A stretch of DNA of 64,000 bases from Sulfuricella sp. (GTDB lineage Bacteria; Pseudomonadota; Gammaproteobacteria; Burkholderiales; Sulfuricellaceae): positions 27,724 to 91,723 of the forward strand of contig JBAZID010000009.1 of the NCBI GenBank assembly GCA_041651995.1, read 5' to 3'. The notes under the pieces were generated by a model. The model saw nothing but the letters and a program-made list of their open reading frames with translations, was not told where the DNA came from and searched no databases. The position numbers and the translations under genes were made by a program. Positions 18,501-26,862 of the stretch are shown here, in pieces. Position 1 is the stretch's first letter. Every line of letters starts with the position of its first letter.

Positions 18501-19024
18501 GCACCAGGCTCTCCGACCTGGCGCCGCAACACCAGCCGGTTTACATGGCAGGCATCATCTACGCCATCCGCACCCAGATGACGCGGCGCGGCAAGATGGC
18601 TTTCATCACCCTCGATGACGGCAGCGGACGCCAGGATGTATCGGTCTTCAGCGAACTGTTCGACAGCAATCGCGAGCTGCTGAGGGAAGACCAGCTGCTG
18701 ATCGTGGAGGGCAAGGTGAGCAAGGACGACTACGCCGGCGGCTTCCGGGTGGTGGCCGAAAAACTGCTTGGCCTGGCCGGCGCGCGTACCCGCTTCGCCA
18801 AGGCCATGCTGCTGAAATGCAACGGCGGCAGCAATGCGGGCAAGCTGAAGGACCTGCTGACCCCCTACCGCAACGGCGGCTGCCCGGTGCGCATCGCCTA
18901 CCGCAACGGCGGCGCGACCTGCGAACTGCAACTGGGCGACGAGTGGCGCGTCAGCCTGCACGACGAATTACTGAGTTCGCTGCACGAGCAACTGCAAAAG
19001 GAAAACGTGCAGATCGTGTATTGA
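15569..19024 (+). CDS. dnaE: DNA polymerase III alpha subunit
   Basis: Main replicative polymerase, 1151 residues, full length. The N-terminal PHP domain starts at LRLHSEYSITDGIVRL. The polymerase catalytic aspartates lie in MPDFDVDFCQE, preceded by GPGRGSGAGSLVAYSLGITDLDPL. A C-terminal OB fold (about residues 1000-1080, with YMAGIIYAIRTQMTRRGKMAF) and tail follow. ATG at 15569 matches the family N terminus MSQPSFIHL. There is no Shine-Dalgarno sequence in front, and a possible -10 (TTATAC) lies only about 10 bases before the ATG. Confidence 0.98.
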   Translation: MSQPSFIHLRLHSEYSITDGIVRLDAGKDHACPPVERAKADGMPALALTDLSTLFGMVKFYKAARSGGVKPLIGCDVWIENEANRDQPGRLLLLCQNRTGYGNLCELLSQAFRGNQYRGRAEIRKEWLASSFGDGLIALSGAHLGDIGQAFLNGNEAQARQLALEWAKCFPQRFYLELQRPGSNAAEEYVQQALLLAGELDLPVVATHPIQFLDQDDFRAHEARVCIAEGYVLGDQRRPRNFTEQQYFKSQAEMAELFADIPEALENSVEIAKRCNLTVELGKSKLPLFPIPEGMSESEYLIKRAEDGLAERMKELYPDEAKRAEQYPTYTDRLKFETDTIVQMGFPGYFLIVADFINWAKHNQVPVGPGRGSGAGSLVAYSLGITDLDPLRYALLFERFLNPERVSMPDFDVDFCQETRYKVIEYVRRQYGADAVSQIATFGTMAAKAVLRDVGRVLDMPYLFCDGLSKLIPAQPGKFVSLNQALEEVPELKERYDNEEEVRELFELALKLEGMTRNVGMHAGGVLIAPGKLTDFCPLYVASGADAVTVSQFDKDDVEAVGLVKFDFLGLRNLTIIELALKYLKRLDPTFTGPLDTQHFDDPAAYEILKKANTTAVFQLESDGMKKLLAKLQPDRFEDIIAVLALYRPGPLGSGMVDDFILRKKGLQKIDYFHEDLKACLSPTYGVIVYQEQVMQISQIIGGYTLGGADMLRRAMGKKKPEEMAKHRETIAAGAREKGYDPALAEKLFDLMTKFAEYGFNKSHTAAYAVVSYQTAWLKAHHTAAFMAATLSSELDNTDQLKVFYEDTLANKVKVLGPDINVSNYRFEPVSRSAIRYGLGAVKGTGEQAVLSIEAERKAGGPFRDLFDFCRRVDKRIVNRRTIEALICAGAFDLITDHRASLLASAGLAMESAEQHNRSINQASLFGEDSAGDSAEILVDVPRWGEAEQLQFEKKSLGFYFSGHPYDSYRKELSTFIRTRLSDLAPQHQPVYMAGIIYAIRTQMTRRGKMAFITLDDGSGRQDVSVFSELFDSNRELLREDQLLIVEGKVSKDDYAGGFRVVAEKLLGLAGARTRFAKAMLLKCNGGSNAGKLKDLLTPYRNGGCPVRIAYRNGGATCELQLGDEWRVSLHDELLSSLHEQLQKENVQIVY

Positions 19025-19052
19025 AGCTTTAACCTTAAAGAGCTTCAACTCA

Positions 19053-19183
19053 AACCACGGAGAACACGGAGGTCACAGAGAAAGGCCATCTTGAACTTTT
19101 AAATATGCTTCACCCAACGAGTGAATGCATGTGTATGTACAACCTACTGTTTTTACTCCGTGTTCTCCGTGAACTCCGTGGTT
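19053..19183. repeat. CCACGGAG-type palindromic repeat element, copy 1
   Basis: AACCACGGAGAACACGGAGG at 19053-19072 is mirrored by ACTCCGTGTTCTCCGTGAAC and CTCCGTGGTT at 19155-19183. The ends are inverted, with about 75 unrelated bases between. It sits between the convergent ends of dnaE and fbpC. A second copy lies at 31343-31475. Confidence 0.85.
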
Positions 19184-19199
19184 GTCTGTTTTTTCCAAG

Positions 19200-20297
19200 T
19201 TACAAGCCGCCTGCTTCAGCGCGCGGAAACATCACCACATGATCCGCTTCCAGCCGGATGCCGATCTTCTCCCCGTCGGCGTGATTATGATGGCTGGGCA
19301 CCAGGGATAGCACTTTCTGCCCGCTTGGGAGCAGCAGGGTGTAGAGAATGTCGGCGCCGCGAAAGGCCTTGTGCGCCACCATGGCCTGCATGGGGCTGGC
19401 ATCGTCGTGCACGATGTCGTCGGGGCGCAGCAGCACTTCCACCTGGCGCTGGTTGCGGCACGCTTCTGGAATGTTTCCGGCCAGGATGCCCAGCTCGGTT
19501 TCCACGCGATCTCCACTCAATGCCGTGCCCGGAATCAGCACGCCCTCGCCGATGAAGTCCGCGACGAAGCGGCTGGCGGGCTGGTGATAGAGATTGTAGG
19601 CGCTGTCCCATTGCTGCAGCACGCCCTGGTGCATGACGCCGATTTCGTCGGCGATGGCGAAGGCCTCGTGCTGGTCGTGGGTGACGAGGAGCGCGGTGGC
19701 GTTCTGCTGCTTGAGGATGTCGCGCACTTCCTGGCCGAGCCGCTCGCGCAGTTCCACGTCGAGGCTGGAAAACGGCTCGTCCAGCAGCAGCAGCGCGGGG
19801 CACGGCGCCAGGGCGCGGGCCAGCGCCACGCGCTGCTGCTGGCCGCCGGACAGCTCGTGCGGGAACTTGCGCCCGCTGTCGGGCAGGCCCACCACTTCCA
19901 GCAGCTCAGCCACGCGCAGGGCGCGCTCCTGCCGGTTGGCGCCATGCAGGCCGAAGGCCACGTTATCTGCCACGCTGAGATGGGGAAACAGGGCGTAATC
20001 CTGGAACACCATGCCGATGCGCCGCTGTTCGGGCGGAAGCATGAAGCCGGGCCGGCTCACGCTGGCGCCGTTGAGCAGTATCTCCCCGCCGCTGACCGGC
20101 TCGAAGCCGGCCACGCCGCGCAGCACGGTGGTCTTGCCGCAACCGGAGGGGCCGAGCAGGCAGCCGATACTTCCCTGGGCGAGGCTGAAGGAAAGCCCCT
20201 TCACCACCGCCTGGCTGCCATAGGCCTGGCGAATTTCATGCACTTCCAGCAGCGGCACGCCGGGAACGGGGATGGGGCATTGAATGGAAGAAGTCAT
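19200..20297 (-). CDS. fbpC: Iron(III) ABC transporter, ATP-binding protein
   Basis: ATPase of 365 residues. Walker A is GPSGCGKTT, the signature is LSGGQQQRVALARAL, Walker B is LLLLDEPFSSLD and the H-loop is in LLVTHDQHEA. A C-terminal TOBE-type domain (about residues 275-360) is typical of the iron/thiamine/sulfate subgroup. The ATG at 20297 overlaps the stop of the permease gene (TGATG). With fbpA and fbpB it forms a complete binding-protein-dependent importer. Substrate Fe3+ is inferred from the binding protein and the Fur box. Confidence 0.93.
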   Translation of the reverse strand: MTSSIQCPIPVPGVPLLEVHEIRQAYGSQAVVKGLSFSLAQGSIGCLLGPSGCGKTTVLRGVAGFEPVSGGEILLNGASVSRPGFMLPPEQRRIGMVFQDYALFPHLSVADNVAFGLHGANRQERALRVAELLEVVGLPDSGRKFPHELSGGQQQRVALARALAPCPALLLLDEPFSSLDVELRERLGQEVRDILKQQNATALLVTHDQHEAFAIADEIGVMHQGVLQQWDSAYNLYHQPASRFVADFIGEGVLIPGTALSGDRVETELGILAGNIPEACRNQRQVEVLLRPDDIVHDDASPMQAMVAHKAFRGADILYTLLLPSGQKVLSLVPSHHNHADGEKIGIRLEADHVVMFPRAEAGGL

Positions 20298-21901
20298 CAG
20301 GATTTGTCCGTATTCTTGATCAGCAGGGCGATCGGCAGCAGGCCGGCCAGCACCAGCGCCACGGCGGGCAGGGCTGCGCGCTCCCATTCGCCTTCCGAGG
20401 TCATTTCAAAAATGCGCACCGCCAGCGTGTCCCAGCCGAAGGGACGGGTCATCAGGGTGATCGGCATCTCCTTCATGACATCCACGAACACCAGCGCCGC
20501 GGCCGACAGCAGGCCGCCGCGCAGCATCGGCAGATGCACGCGGCGCACCATGGCGAGGCCGGACAGGCCCAGGCTTTGCGCCGCCTCGTCGAGGTTGCGG
20601 GTGACGCGCTGCATGGCGCTGTCGAGCGGGTTGTAGCCCACCGCCAGGAAGCGCGTGAGGTAGGCAGGCAGCATGACCAGCAGCGTACCCTGCAAAATCA
20701 GGCCACTGTCGATGCCGAACCAGTTTCTGGCCGCGCCGATGAGCTGCTGGTCGAGCCAGGCCAGGGGGATGACGATGCCCACCGCCAGCACCGGGCCGGG
20801 CACGGCATAGCCCAGCGTGGCGATGCGCGCCATGGCGCGCGTCCAGCCATCGCCGTGCTGGCGCTGGGCATAGCTCAGCACCAGTGCGGCGGCGACGATC
20901 AGCGCGGCGGCCAGCGCGCCCAGCAGCAGGGAATGCCAGAGGAAACCCAGGTAGCGTGCGTCGAAATCCTGGGCCACCACTTTTTCCGCCCACAACAAAA
21001 GCTGCGCAACCGGGATGACGAATGCCAGCAACAGCACCAGCGCGGAAAAGCCGCTTGCCAGCCAGGCACTGGGGCCACGCAGGATGATTCTTTCCATCCG
21101 GCTGTGGCGTCCGGCCTGGGTGAAGCGCAGGCCGCGGCGCGAAACCTGCTCTGCGGCGATCAGGGCGAAAACCAGCAGGATCAGCACCGAAGCGAGCTGG
21201 GACGCGCCCTGCAGCGAAAACAGCCCGAACCAGGTCTTGTAGATGGCGGTGGTGAAGGTGTCGTAATTGAACACCGCGACCGTGCCGAAATCCGCCAGCG
21301 TTTCCATCAGGGCCAGCAGCAGCCCGGCCATGATCCAGGGACGGGCCAGCGGCAACGCCACCTTGAAGAACCCCGCCCTGCGGCTGTAGCCCAGCGACTG
21401 CGCTGCTTCCAGCGCGCGCTTACCCTGGGTGAGGAAGGCATTGCGTGCCAGCAGGTAAACGTAGGGGTAGAGGGCCAGGCTCATCACCATGATCACCCCC
21501 CCGGCAGAACGGATGGCGGGAAAAACCAGCGGCCCGCCGGCCAGTTCGCGCAGGACGGTTTGCAGCGGGCCGGTGAAATCGAGCAGGGCGACATAGACAA
21601 AGGCCGTGACGTAGGCCGGTAGTGCCAGCGGCAAGAGCAGCGCCCAAGAGAAAAAGCGCCGCCCCGGGAATTCGCACACGGCAGTCAGCCAGGCCAGGCT
21701 GACGCCCAGCAGCGTGACGCCTATGCCCACGCCCAGCACCAGGCGCAGGGTATTGCCGAGCAGGCCGGGCAGCACATGCTCCAGCAGGTGCGGCCAGACA
21801 TCACGCTCCGGGCTGAACAGCGACGCCAGCACCACTGCCAGCGGAACGATGATCAGGAGCGCGATGCCGGTCGCTGCCAGGCGCCAGCCGTGGCGTTTCA
21901 T
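20297..21901 (-). CDS. fbpB: Iron(III) ABC transporter, fused permease
   Basis: Permease of 534 residues with two copies of the binding-protein-dependent transport domain, about 12 membrane helices in all. Two EAA loops contact the ATPase: ALEAAQSLGYSRRAGFFKV near residue 168 and LDEAAQSLGLSGLAMVRRV near 440. The two-domain architecture is standard for FbpB/SfuB. It overlaps the fbpA stop by four bases and the fbpC start by one. Confidence 0.93.
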   Translation of the reverse strand: MKRHGWRLAATGIALLIIVPLAVVLASLFSPERDVWPHLLEHVLPGLLGNTLRLVLGVGIGVTLLGVSLAWLTAVCEFPGRRFFSWALLLPLALPAYVTAFVYVALLDFTGPLQTVLRELAGGPLVFPAIRSAGGVIMVMSLALYPYVYLLARNAFLTQGKRALEAAQSLGYSRRAGFFKVALPLARPWIMAGLLLALMETLADFGTVAVFNYDTFTTAIYKTWFGLFSLQGASQLASVLILLVFALIAAEQVSRRGLRFTQAGRHSRMERIILRGPSAWLASGFSALVLLLAFVIPVAQLLLWAEKVVAQDFDARYLGFLWHSLLLGALAAALIVAAALVLSYAQRQHGDGWTRAMARIATLGYAVPGPVLAVGIVIPLAWLDQQLIGAARNWFGIDSGLILQGTLLVMLPAYLTRFLAVGYNPLDSAMQRVTRNLDEAAQSLGLSGLAMVRRVHLPMLRGGLLSAAALVFVDVMKEMPITLMTRPFGWDTLAVRIFEMTSEGEWERAALPAVALVLAGLLPIALLIKNTDKS

Positions 21902-22896
21902 CGATAGCCGGCGCGGTCCATCAGCTTGACCGCCGCCGCCTGAAGTTCGCCCGCCCTGGCGACATTCAGCGGGTTCTGTCTGAAGCCGCCCCAGGCGGCC
22001 ACCAGCGGATCAGCCTTGACGGCGGGATTGACCGGGTATTCCAGGTTCACGTCGGCAAACAGGTTCTGCGCCCTGGCCGAGGACAGCCATTCCAGCAGGG
22101 CCACGGCCTCCTTCTCATGCCTGGCATGCCTGACCACGCCCGCGCCGGAAACATTTACATGCACCCCGCTGCCCTGCTGGTTGGGCCAGAAAATGCCCAG
22201 CGCCAGGCCGGCCTTCTTCTCCATCAGGCGCCCGAAATAATAGGTGTTGGCGATGCCCGCGTCGCACTGCCCGGCGGCGATCGCCTCCAGCATCTTGGTG
22301 TCGTCCGGGAACGGCTCGGTCGCGAGATTGGCGACCCAGGATTTAACCACCTGCTCGGCTTTGGCCTCGCCGTGCTCGGCGATCATCATCGCCACCAGCG
22401 ACTGGTTGTAGACCTTCTTGGAAGTCCGCAGGCACAGGCGGCCCTTCCATTTCGCGCTGCCCAGATCCTCATAAGTGGACAGATCGGCGGGCTTCACTTT
22501 CTGCTGGTTGAAGAAAATGGTGCGCGCGCGCACCGACAGGCCGAACCACTGGCTGCCCGGATCGCGCAGGTGCGCCGGCACATTGGCATTCAGCGTTTGT
22601 GACGCCACCGGCTTGAGCAGCCCTTCCCTGGCGGCTTCCCACAGGTTGCCGGCATCCACGGTCAGCAGCAGGTCGGCCGGCGTGTTCTGGCCTTCCGCCC
22701 TGAGACGCTGCAGCAGCGCGCCTTCCTTGTCGGTAATGAATTTGACCTGCACGCCGCTTTCCTTGCTGTAGGCGTCGAACAAGGGCTTGATGAGTTGCTC
22801 GTTGCGGGCGGAATAAACCACCACTTCGGCGGCGCAGGCCGATGCGGCAGCGAGGCTGACGAGGGCGCCCACGAACAGGATCTTGAGGATTCTCAT
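21898..22896 (-). CDS. fbpA: Iron(III)-binding periplasmic protein
   Basis: Solute-binding protein of 332 residues with a Sec signal peptide (cleavage probably after ASACA, residue about 23). The mature protein begins EVVVYSARNEQLIKPLF. The paired tyrosines in GIANTYYFGRLM, which bind ferric iron in FbpA homologues, are present near residue 214. ATG at 22896 has GGAG six bases upstream. A Fur-box-like palindrome lies 54 bases before the start, supporting iron-repressed expression of fbpABC. Confidence 0.94.
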   Translation of the reverse strand: MRILKILFVGALVSLAAASACAAEVVVYSARNEQLIKPLFDAYSKESGVQVKFITDKEGALLQRLRAEGQNTPADLLLTVDAGNLWEAAREGLLKPVASQTLNANVPAHLRDPGSQWFGLSVRARTIFFNQQKVKPADLSTYEDLGSAKWKGRLCLRTSKKVYNQSLVAMMIAEHGEAKAEQVVKSWVANLATEPFPDDTKMLEAIAAGQCDAGIANTYYFGRLMEKKAGLALGIFWPNQQGSGVHVNVSGAGVVRHARHEKEAVALLEWLSSARAQNLFADVNLEYPVNPAVKADPLVAAWGGFRQNPLNVARAGELQAAAVKLMDRAGYR

Positions 22897-22949
22897 TGCA
22901 ATCTCCATGCTTTAAAGAAACAAATCGTGACTGATGGAGATATTCTAGT

Positions 22950-22968
22950 GCTAATGAGAATTGTTATC
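22950..22968 (-). promoter_or_regulatory. Putative Fur box upstream of fbpABC
   Basis: GCTAATGAGAATTGTTATC matches the 19-base Fur consensus GATAATGATAATCATTATC at 15 positions. It lies just upstream of fbpA, where repression by Fe2+-Fur is expected. Confidence 0.75.
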
Positions 22969-23012
22969 AACTACATTTGACTACTCTCTTGACGAGGCAT
23001 GCGGATGGCTTG

Positions 23013-23097
23013 AACCCAGATTATCCGTTAGGGCCAGAACACAGCTGTAGGGGCGGCGCTCCTGCATGTACGAGCATCCCGATGAACAATCTGGGTT
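23013..23097. repeat. Palindromic intergenic element (AACCCAGATT ... AATCTGGGTT)
   Basis: Perfect 10-base terminal inverted repeats at 23013-23022 and 23088-23097 enclose a GTAGGGGCGGCGCTCCTGC core that resembles REP sequences. It lies in the 417-base gene-free stretch between fbpA and the rRNA methyltransferase gene. Confidence 0.7.
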
Positions 23098-23150
23098 GAA
23101 TAAACCCTAAAAAACTTGCGCAGTAAATTATTATATTAGATAATTCTAAT

Positions 23151-23261
23151 TCACACGGAAACACTCATATCCCCTTTTGAGTTTTTTGTGTTGTCTCCTC
23201 CATCCTCCAAAAATTTGGTGGAATTTCAAGCGCAGTTCAGAAATGGACCGCGCTTTTTTTT
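23151..23261 (+). ncRNA. Candidate small RNA with anti-Shine-Dalgarno motifs
   Basis: A Rho-independent terminator on the plus strand has no plus-strand gene in front of it. Upstream there is a possible promoter: TTGCGC at 23116, a 17-base spacer and GATAAT at 23139. A transcript of about 110 nt would start near 23151. It would carry TCTCCTCC and ATCCTCC (23193-23208), which are complementary to Shine-Dalgarno sites, then a weak hairpin, then the terminator with an 8-T tail as preferred by Hfq. The palindrome ATTAGATAATTCTAAT (23136-23151) overlaps the -10 and could be an operator. This is a structural prediction only. Confidence 0.45.
23228..23261 (+). terminator. Orphan Rho-independent terminator
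   Basis: AAGCGC pairs with GCGCTT, with an inner GTTC/GGAC stem and loop AGAAAT, followed by eight T at 23254-23261. No coding gene lies upstream on this strand. It supports the small RNA candidate. Confidence 0.75.
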
Positions 23262-23313
23262 GTCCGGCGTATTGCCGGGTTTCCTGTTGTTTCAGTCCTG
23301 GGATGGAGATTGA

Positions 23314-24255
23314 TCAGGCCGTGATCAGCCAGCAGTAGTGGATTTTCTTGTTGCGGAAATCTTCGGGCACGGTCTGCGCGGAAATATCCTTGACCTGACG
23401 GGTAGCCAGCGCGGCACTGTCGAGTTTGAAGCTGCGCAGGTTGGTGGAGAAAAACAGCTCGCCTCCCGGCGCAAGCAGTTCCAGGCAGGCATTGATCAGA
23501 CGGGGATGGTCGCGTTGCACGTCAAGCACGCCCTGCATTTTCTTGGAATTGGAGAAGCTCGGCGGGTCCATCACGATCAGCTCGAATTTTTCCCCTGAAG
23601 CACGCGCCTGTTCGAGATAGGCAAACACGTCGGCACGCACCAGCTTGTGCCGCTTCAAGTCCATGCCGTTGAGCTCGAAATTGCGCAGCGACCAGTCCTG
23701 ATAGGTATTACTCATGTCCACCGTCACCGAGCTGGCCGCGCCTCCCCCAGCCGCATAAACGGTAAAGCTGCCGGTATAGGCGAAGAGATTGAGGAAGCGC
23801 TTGCCCGCCGCGCGTTCCTGCACCATGCGCCGGGTGTTGCGATGATCGAGAAACAGCCCGGTATCGAGATATGCGGCCAGGTTGACGACGAAGCGATGCC
23901 CGCCCTCTTCCACCACGAAATCCTCGCCCGTCGTGCCGGTTTTTTCGTACTGGCTTTCGCCACGCTGGCGCGCGCGCAGCTTGTAGGTGATGTTCCGCAG
24001 CGGCAGATCGAGCGCCTGCGCGGCGTTTTCGCGCACGCTTTCCACCCACAGGGCATGCGCCTCGTCGGGCATCTGCCAGCCGGTATCGAATTCCTGCAAG
24101 TGCGCCTGATCATGGTAAACATCGACTGCCAGAGGAAACTCTGGAACATCGCGGTCGTAAACCCGGTAGCAGGAAATGCCCTGGCGACGAGCCCACTTGC
24201 CCCAGTGTCGGGCGTTCTTGTGCAGGCGGTTGAGAAAAGCGGAGAAATCAGACAT
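23314..24255 (-). CDS. Class I SAM-dependent rRNA methyltransferase (RlmK-like)
   Basis: Protein of 313 residues resembling the C-terminal (RlmK) half of RlmKL. SAM-binding motif FLNLFAYTGSFTVYAA lies near residue 150 and the catalytic motif MDPPSFSNSKKM near 230; the latter is diagnostic for m7G2069-type 23S methyltransferases. An N-terminal domain with YRVYDRDVPEFPLAVDVY also matches. The RlmL half is absent here, so it is a stand-alone RlmK. Start at 24255 (MSDFSAFLNRL) was chosen on family alignment; no clear ribosome site is visible. Confidence 0.85.
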   Translation of the reverse strand: MSDFSAFLNRLHKNARHWGKWARRQGISCYRVYDRDVPEFPLAVDVYHDQAHLQEFDTGWQMPDEAHALWVESVRENAAQALDLPLRNITYKLRARQRGESQYEKTGTTGEDFVVEEGGHRFVVNLAAYLDTGLFLDHRNTRRMVQERAAGKRFLNLFAYTGSFTVYAAGGGAASSVTVDMSNTYQDWSLRNFELNGMDLKRHKLVRADVFAYLEQARASGEKFELIVMDPPSFSNSKKMQGVLDVQRDHPRLINACLELLAPGGELFFSTNLRSFKLDSAALATRQVKDISAQTVPEDFRNKKIHYCWLITA

Positions 24256-24331
24256 GGCGAAGAAGGGAGAATGACAGGAAGGCCCGGAATCCTGAGCCAT
24301 CCTGTTCAAGCTGTCAAACGGGGAAATACTC

Positions 24332-24832
24332 TTAGTGCTTCATGCCCTTGTGGTCATGATCCATCGGCATCGGTGCTGGCATTGCCGCCTGGGGCTTGCG
24401 CACCTGGGCATCGAATTTCTTGCTGCTGCCGTCCTCGAAAGTGACGTTAATGGCCACGTTTTCGCCTTCCTTCAGGGGCTGCTTGAGATCAATCAGCATG
24501 ATGTGCAGGCCGCCCGGCTTGAGCGCGGTTTCGCCCTTGGCCTTGATTTCGATGTCCTTGACCTGGCGCATCTTCATCATGCCGCCTTCCATGGTATGGG
24601 TGTGCAGCTCGGTGACCTTGGACGCGGCATTGTCAGCCTTGACCACCTTGTGGTCCTTGTCATCATTGTTTTTCAACATGAGAAAAGCACCCGTAACCAT
24701 CTGCCCCGGAGGAGCCAGACGCACATAGGGGTCGCTGACTGTCACATTGTCGGCGGCAGTGCCGGCAGCGAATGACGGGGCGGCGACTGCAAACGCCGCT
24801 GCAATTGCGAGTGTCGATAGTGTCAATTTCAT
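24332..24832 (-). CDS. PCu(A)C-type periplasmic copper chaperone
   Basis: Exported protein of 166 residues with a Sec signal peptide (cleavage near SFAA, residue 23). It has the PCuAC copper site: His and Met in ELHTHTMEGGMMKMR and HIM in GGLHIMLIDL, spaced as in the family. An extra Met/His-rich tail (PMPMDHDHKGMKH) could bind more copper. These proteins deliver Cu(I) to the CuA centre of cytochrome oxidase. No oxidase or Sco gene lies nearby; it stands alone between glnS and the methyltransferase gene. Confidence 0.92.
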   Translation of the reverse strand: MKLTLSTLAIAAAFAVAAPSFAAGTAADNVTVSDPYVRLAPPGQMVTGAFLMLKNNDDKDHKVVKADNAASKVTELHTHTMEGGMMKMRQVKDIEIKAKGETALKPGGLHIMLIDLKQPLKEGENVAINVTFEDGSSKKFDAQVRKPQAAMPAPMPMDHDHKGMKH

Positions 24833-24934
24833 GAATTACTCCTTGCTTGAGTGGAAAAAAAAGAACCCCCAGATGGTAAAGCGCCGGGGCGATAGCGAGA
24901 ATGCGGCAAAATGCCGCGCTGCAAACAGAACATT

Positions 24935-26608
24935 TTATCCGGCTGTGCTAGCCCAGGTATCCTTGAGCGCCACGGTGCGGTTGAACACCAGCTTTTCGCC
25001 CGGCCTGTGCTGGCGGCGATCCGTGCAAAAATAGCCCAGACGCTCGAATTGATAGCGCGTTTCCGGCGCCGCATCGCGCACGCAGGGCTCGACCCAGCCC
25101 TGCACCACGGCGAGCGAATCGGGATTGATGAAGTCGCAGAAATCGCGTTCCCTGTCACTGTCCGGTCGGGCCACGGTGAACAGGCGGTCGTAGAGGCGAA
25201 TCTCGGCGGGAAGCGCATGCTCGGCCGAAACCCAGTGGATCACGCCCTTGACCTTGCGCCCCTGCGGATTCTTGCCCAGGGTCTCGCTATCCAGCGAACA
25301 GCGCAGCTCGGTCACATTGCCGGCTGCGTCCTTGATCACTTCATCGCACCGGATGACGTAGCTGTAGCGCAGCCGCACCTCGCCGCCCGGCACCAGGCGC
25401 TGCCAGCCGGGGGGAGGCGTTTCGCTGAAATCGTCGGCCTCGATCCAGATCTCGCGCGCAATCGGCACTTCACGGCTGCCGAATTCGGGGTGATTGGGGT
25501 GGAAACCCGCCTCGCGCGACTGGGTTTCGCCCGCCACGAAATTGCTCAGCACCACCTTGAGCGGATTCAAAACCGCCATCACGCGCGGCACGCTGGTTTC
25601 CATGTCCTCGCGGATGCAGCCTTCCAGCACCGCCATGTCGATCACGTTATCGCTCTTGGAAATGCCGATGCGGCGCGCGAATTCGCGTATCCCCGCCGGA
25701 GTATAGCCGCGCCGCCGCATGCCGGTGATGGTCGGCATGCGCGGGTCGTCCCAGCCGGATACGCGCTTTTCGCTCACCAGCTGGTTCAACTTGCGCTTGC
25801 TGGTGATGGTGCACTGCAGCTCCAGGCGCGAAAACTCATACTGGCGCGGGTGGCAGGGGATGGTGATGTTGTCCAGCACCCAGTCGTAAAGCGGGCGATG
25901 GTCCTCGAATTCGAGCGTGCACAGCGAATGGGTGATGCCTTCCAGCGCATCGGAGATGCAGTGGGTGTAGTCATACATCGGATAGATGCACCACTGGTCG
26001 CCGGTGCGGATGTGGTGGGCGCGGCGGATGCGGTAGATGGCCGGGTCGCGCAGATTGATGTTGGGCGAGGCCATGTCGATTTTCGCGCGCAACACCTTGC
26101 TGCCGTCGGGAAACTCGCCGCCCTTCATGCGCGCGAACAGGTCCAGGTTTTCCGCCACGGAGCGCTCGCGGTAAGGACTGTTCCTGCCCGGCGCGGTGAG
26201 CGTGCCGCGATACTCGCGCATTTCGTCCGGCGTCAGATCGCACACGTAAGCCTTGCCGGCCTGGATCAATTCCACCGCGTAGCCATACAGCGCAGCGAAA
26301 TAGTCCGACGCCCAGCGCACCTCGCCATCCCACTGAAAGCCCAGCCAGCGCACGTCGTCCTGGATGGAGAGGGCATATTCCTCGCTCTCCTTCTCCGGAT
26401 TGGTGTCGTCGAAACGCAGGTTGCACCTGCCCTTGAAATCCAGCGCCAGGCCGAAGTTGAGGCAGATCGACTTGGCATGGCCGACGTGCAGGTAACCGTT
26501 TGGCTCCGGCGGGAAACGGGTAACGATGGACTGATGTTTGCCGCTTTTGAGATCATCTTCGATGATGTTGCGGATGAAATGGGGGACGGGTTCGCGCTCG
26601 CTGCTCAT
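24935..26608 (-). CDS. glnS: Glutaminyl-tRNA synthetase
   Basis: Class I aminoacyl-tRNA synthetase of 557 residues. The HIGH-type motif is in PPEPNGYLHVGHAKS (about 33-47), and the KMSKS equivalent is ITSKRKL (MSKRKL in E. coli). The C-terminal anticodon-binding beta barrels are complete, ending with the VALKDTWA segment. Length matches the family. Its upstream side borders an accessory patch that starts within 20 bases of the start codon. Confidence 0.97.
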   Translation of the reverse strand: MSSEREPVPHFIRNIIEDDLKSGKHQSIVTRFPPEPNGYLHVGHAKSICLNFGLALDFKGRCNLRFDDTNPEKESEEYALSIQDDVRWLGFQWDGEVRWASDYFAALYGYAVELIQAGKAYVCDLTPDEMREYRGTLTAPGRNSPYRERSVAENLDLFARMKGGEFPDGSKVLRAKIDMASPNINLRDPAIYRIRRAHHIRTGDQWCIYPMYDYTHCISDALEGITHSLCTLEFEDHRPLYDWVLDNITIPCHPRQYEFSRLELQCTITSKRKLNQLVSEKRVSGWDDPRMPTITGMRRRGYTPAGIREFARRIGISKSDNVIDMAVLEGCIREDMETSVPRVMAVLNPLKVVLSNFVAGETQSREAGFHPNHPEFGSREVPIAREIWIEADDFSETPPPGWQRLVPGGEVRLRYSYVIRCDEVIKDAAGNVTELRCSLDSETLGKNPQGRKVKGVIHWVSAEHALPAEIRLYDRLFTVARPDSDRERDFCDFINPDSLAVVQGWVEPCVRDAAPETRYQFERLGYFCTDRRQHRPGEKLVFNRTVALKDTWASTAG

Positions 26609-26628
26609 GAGGGTGGCTTTGGCTAATT

Positions 26629-26674
26629 GGATTGAACGCGCCGATTTTACCCGAAAAACCCCGGCGCTCGCGCA
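26629..26674 (+). repeat. 46-base direct repeat, left copy
   Basis: Begins GGATTGAACGCGCCGATTT. It matches 39 of 46 bases with the copy at 30172-30217 in the same orientation; the first 19 bases are identical. The pair brackets the accessory patch between glnS and the RND genes. Confidence 0.75.
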
Positions 26675-26862
26675 GCGAGTTTGGCCGGCAGGTCAAAAAG
26701 CGGTGGCACGCAAACGAGTTATTCTCACAGCAGAGATATCAAATAGTCCTCAGAATCTCCAGTTCCGCATCGTTTTTTTGCGTATTTTTTTGGACTATAC
26801 TGAAAACAGATGTTGGCATGAGCGGGAAGCGCAAACCACCAGACGATCACAAGGAGAAGAAC

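Noticed and set aside
19024..19047. GAAGCT..AGCTTC hairpin directly after dnaE
   Set aside because: AT-rich stem without a following T-run; termination activity cannot be supported.
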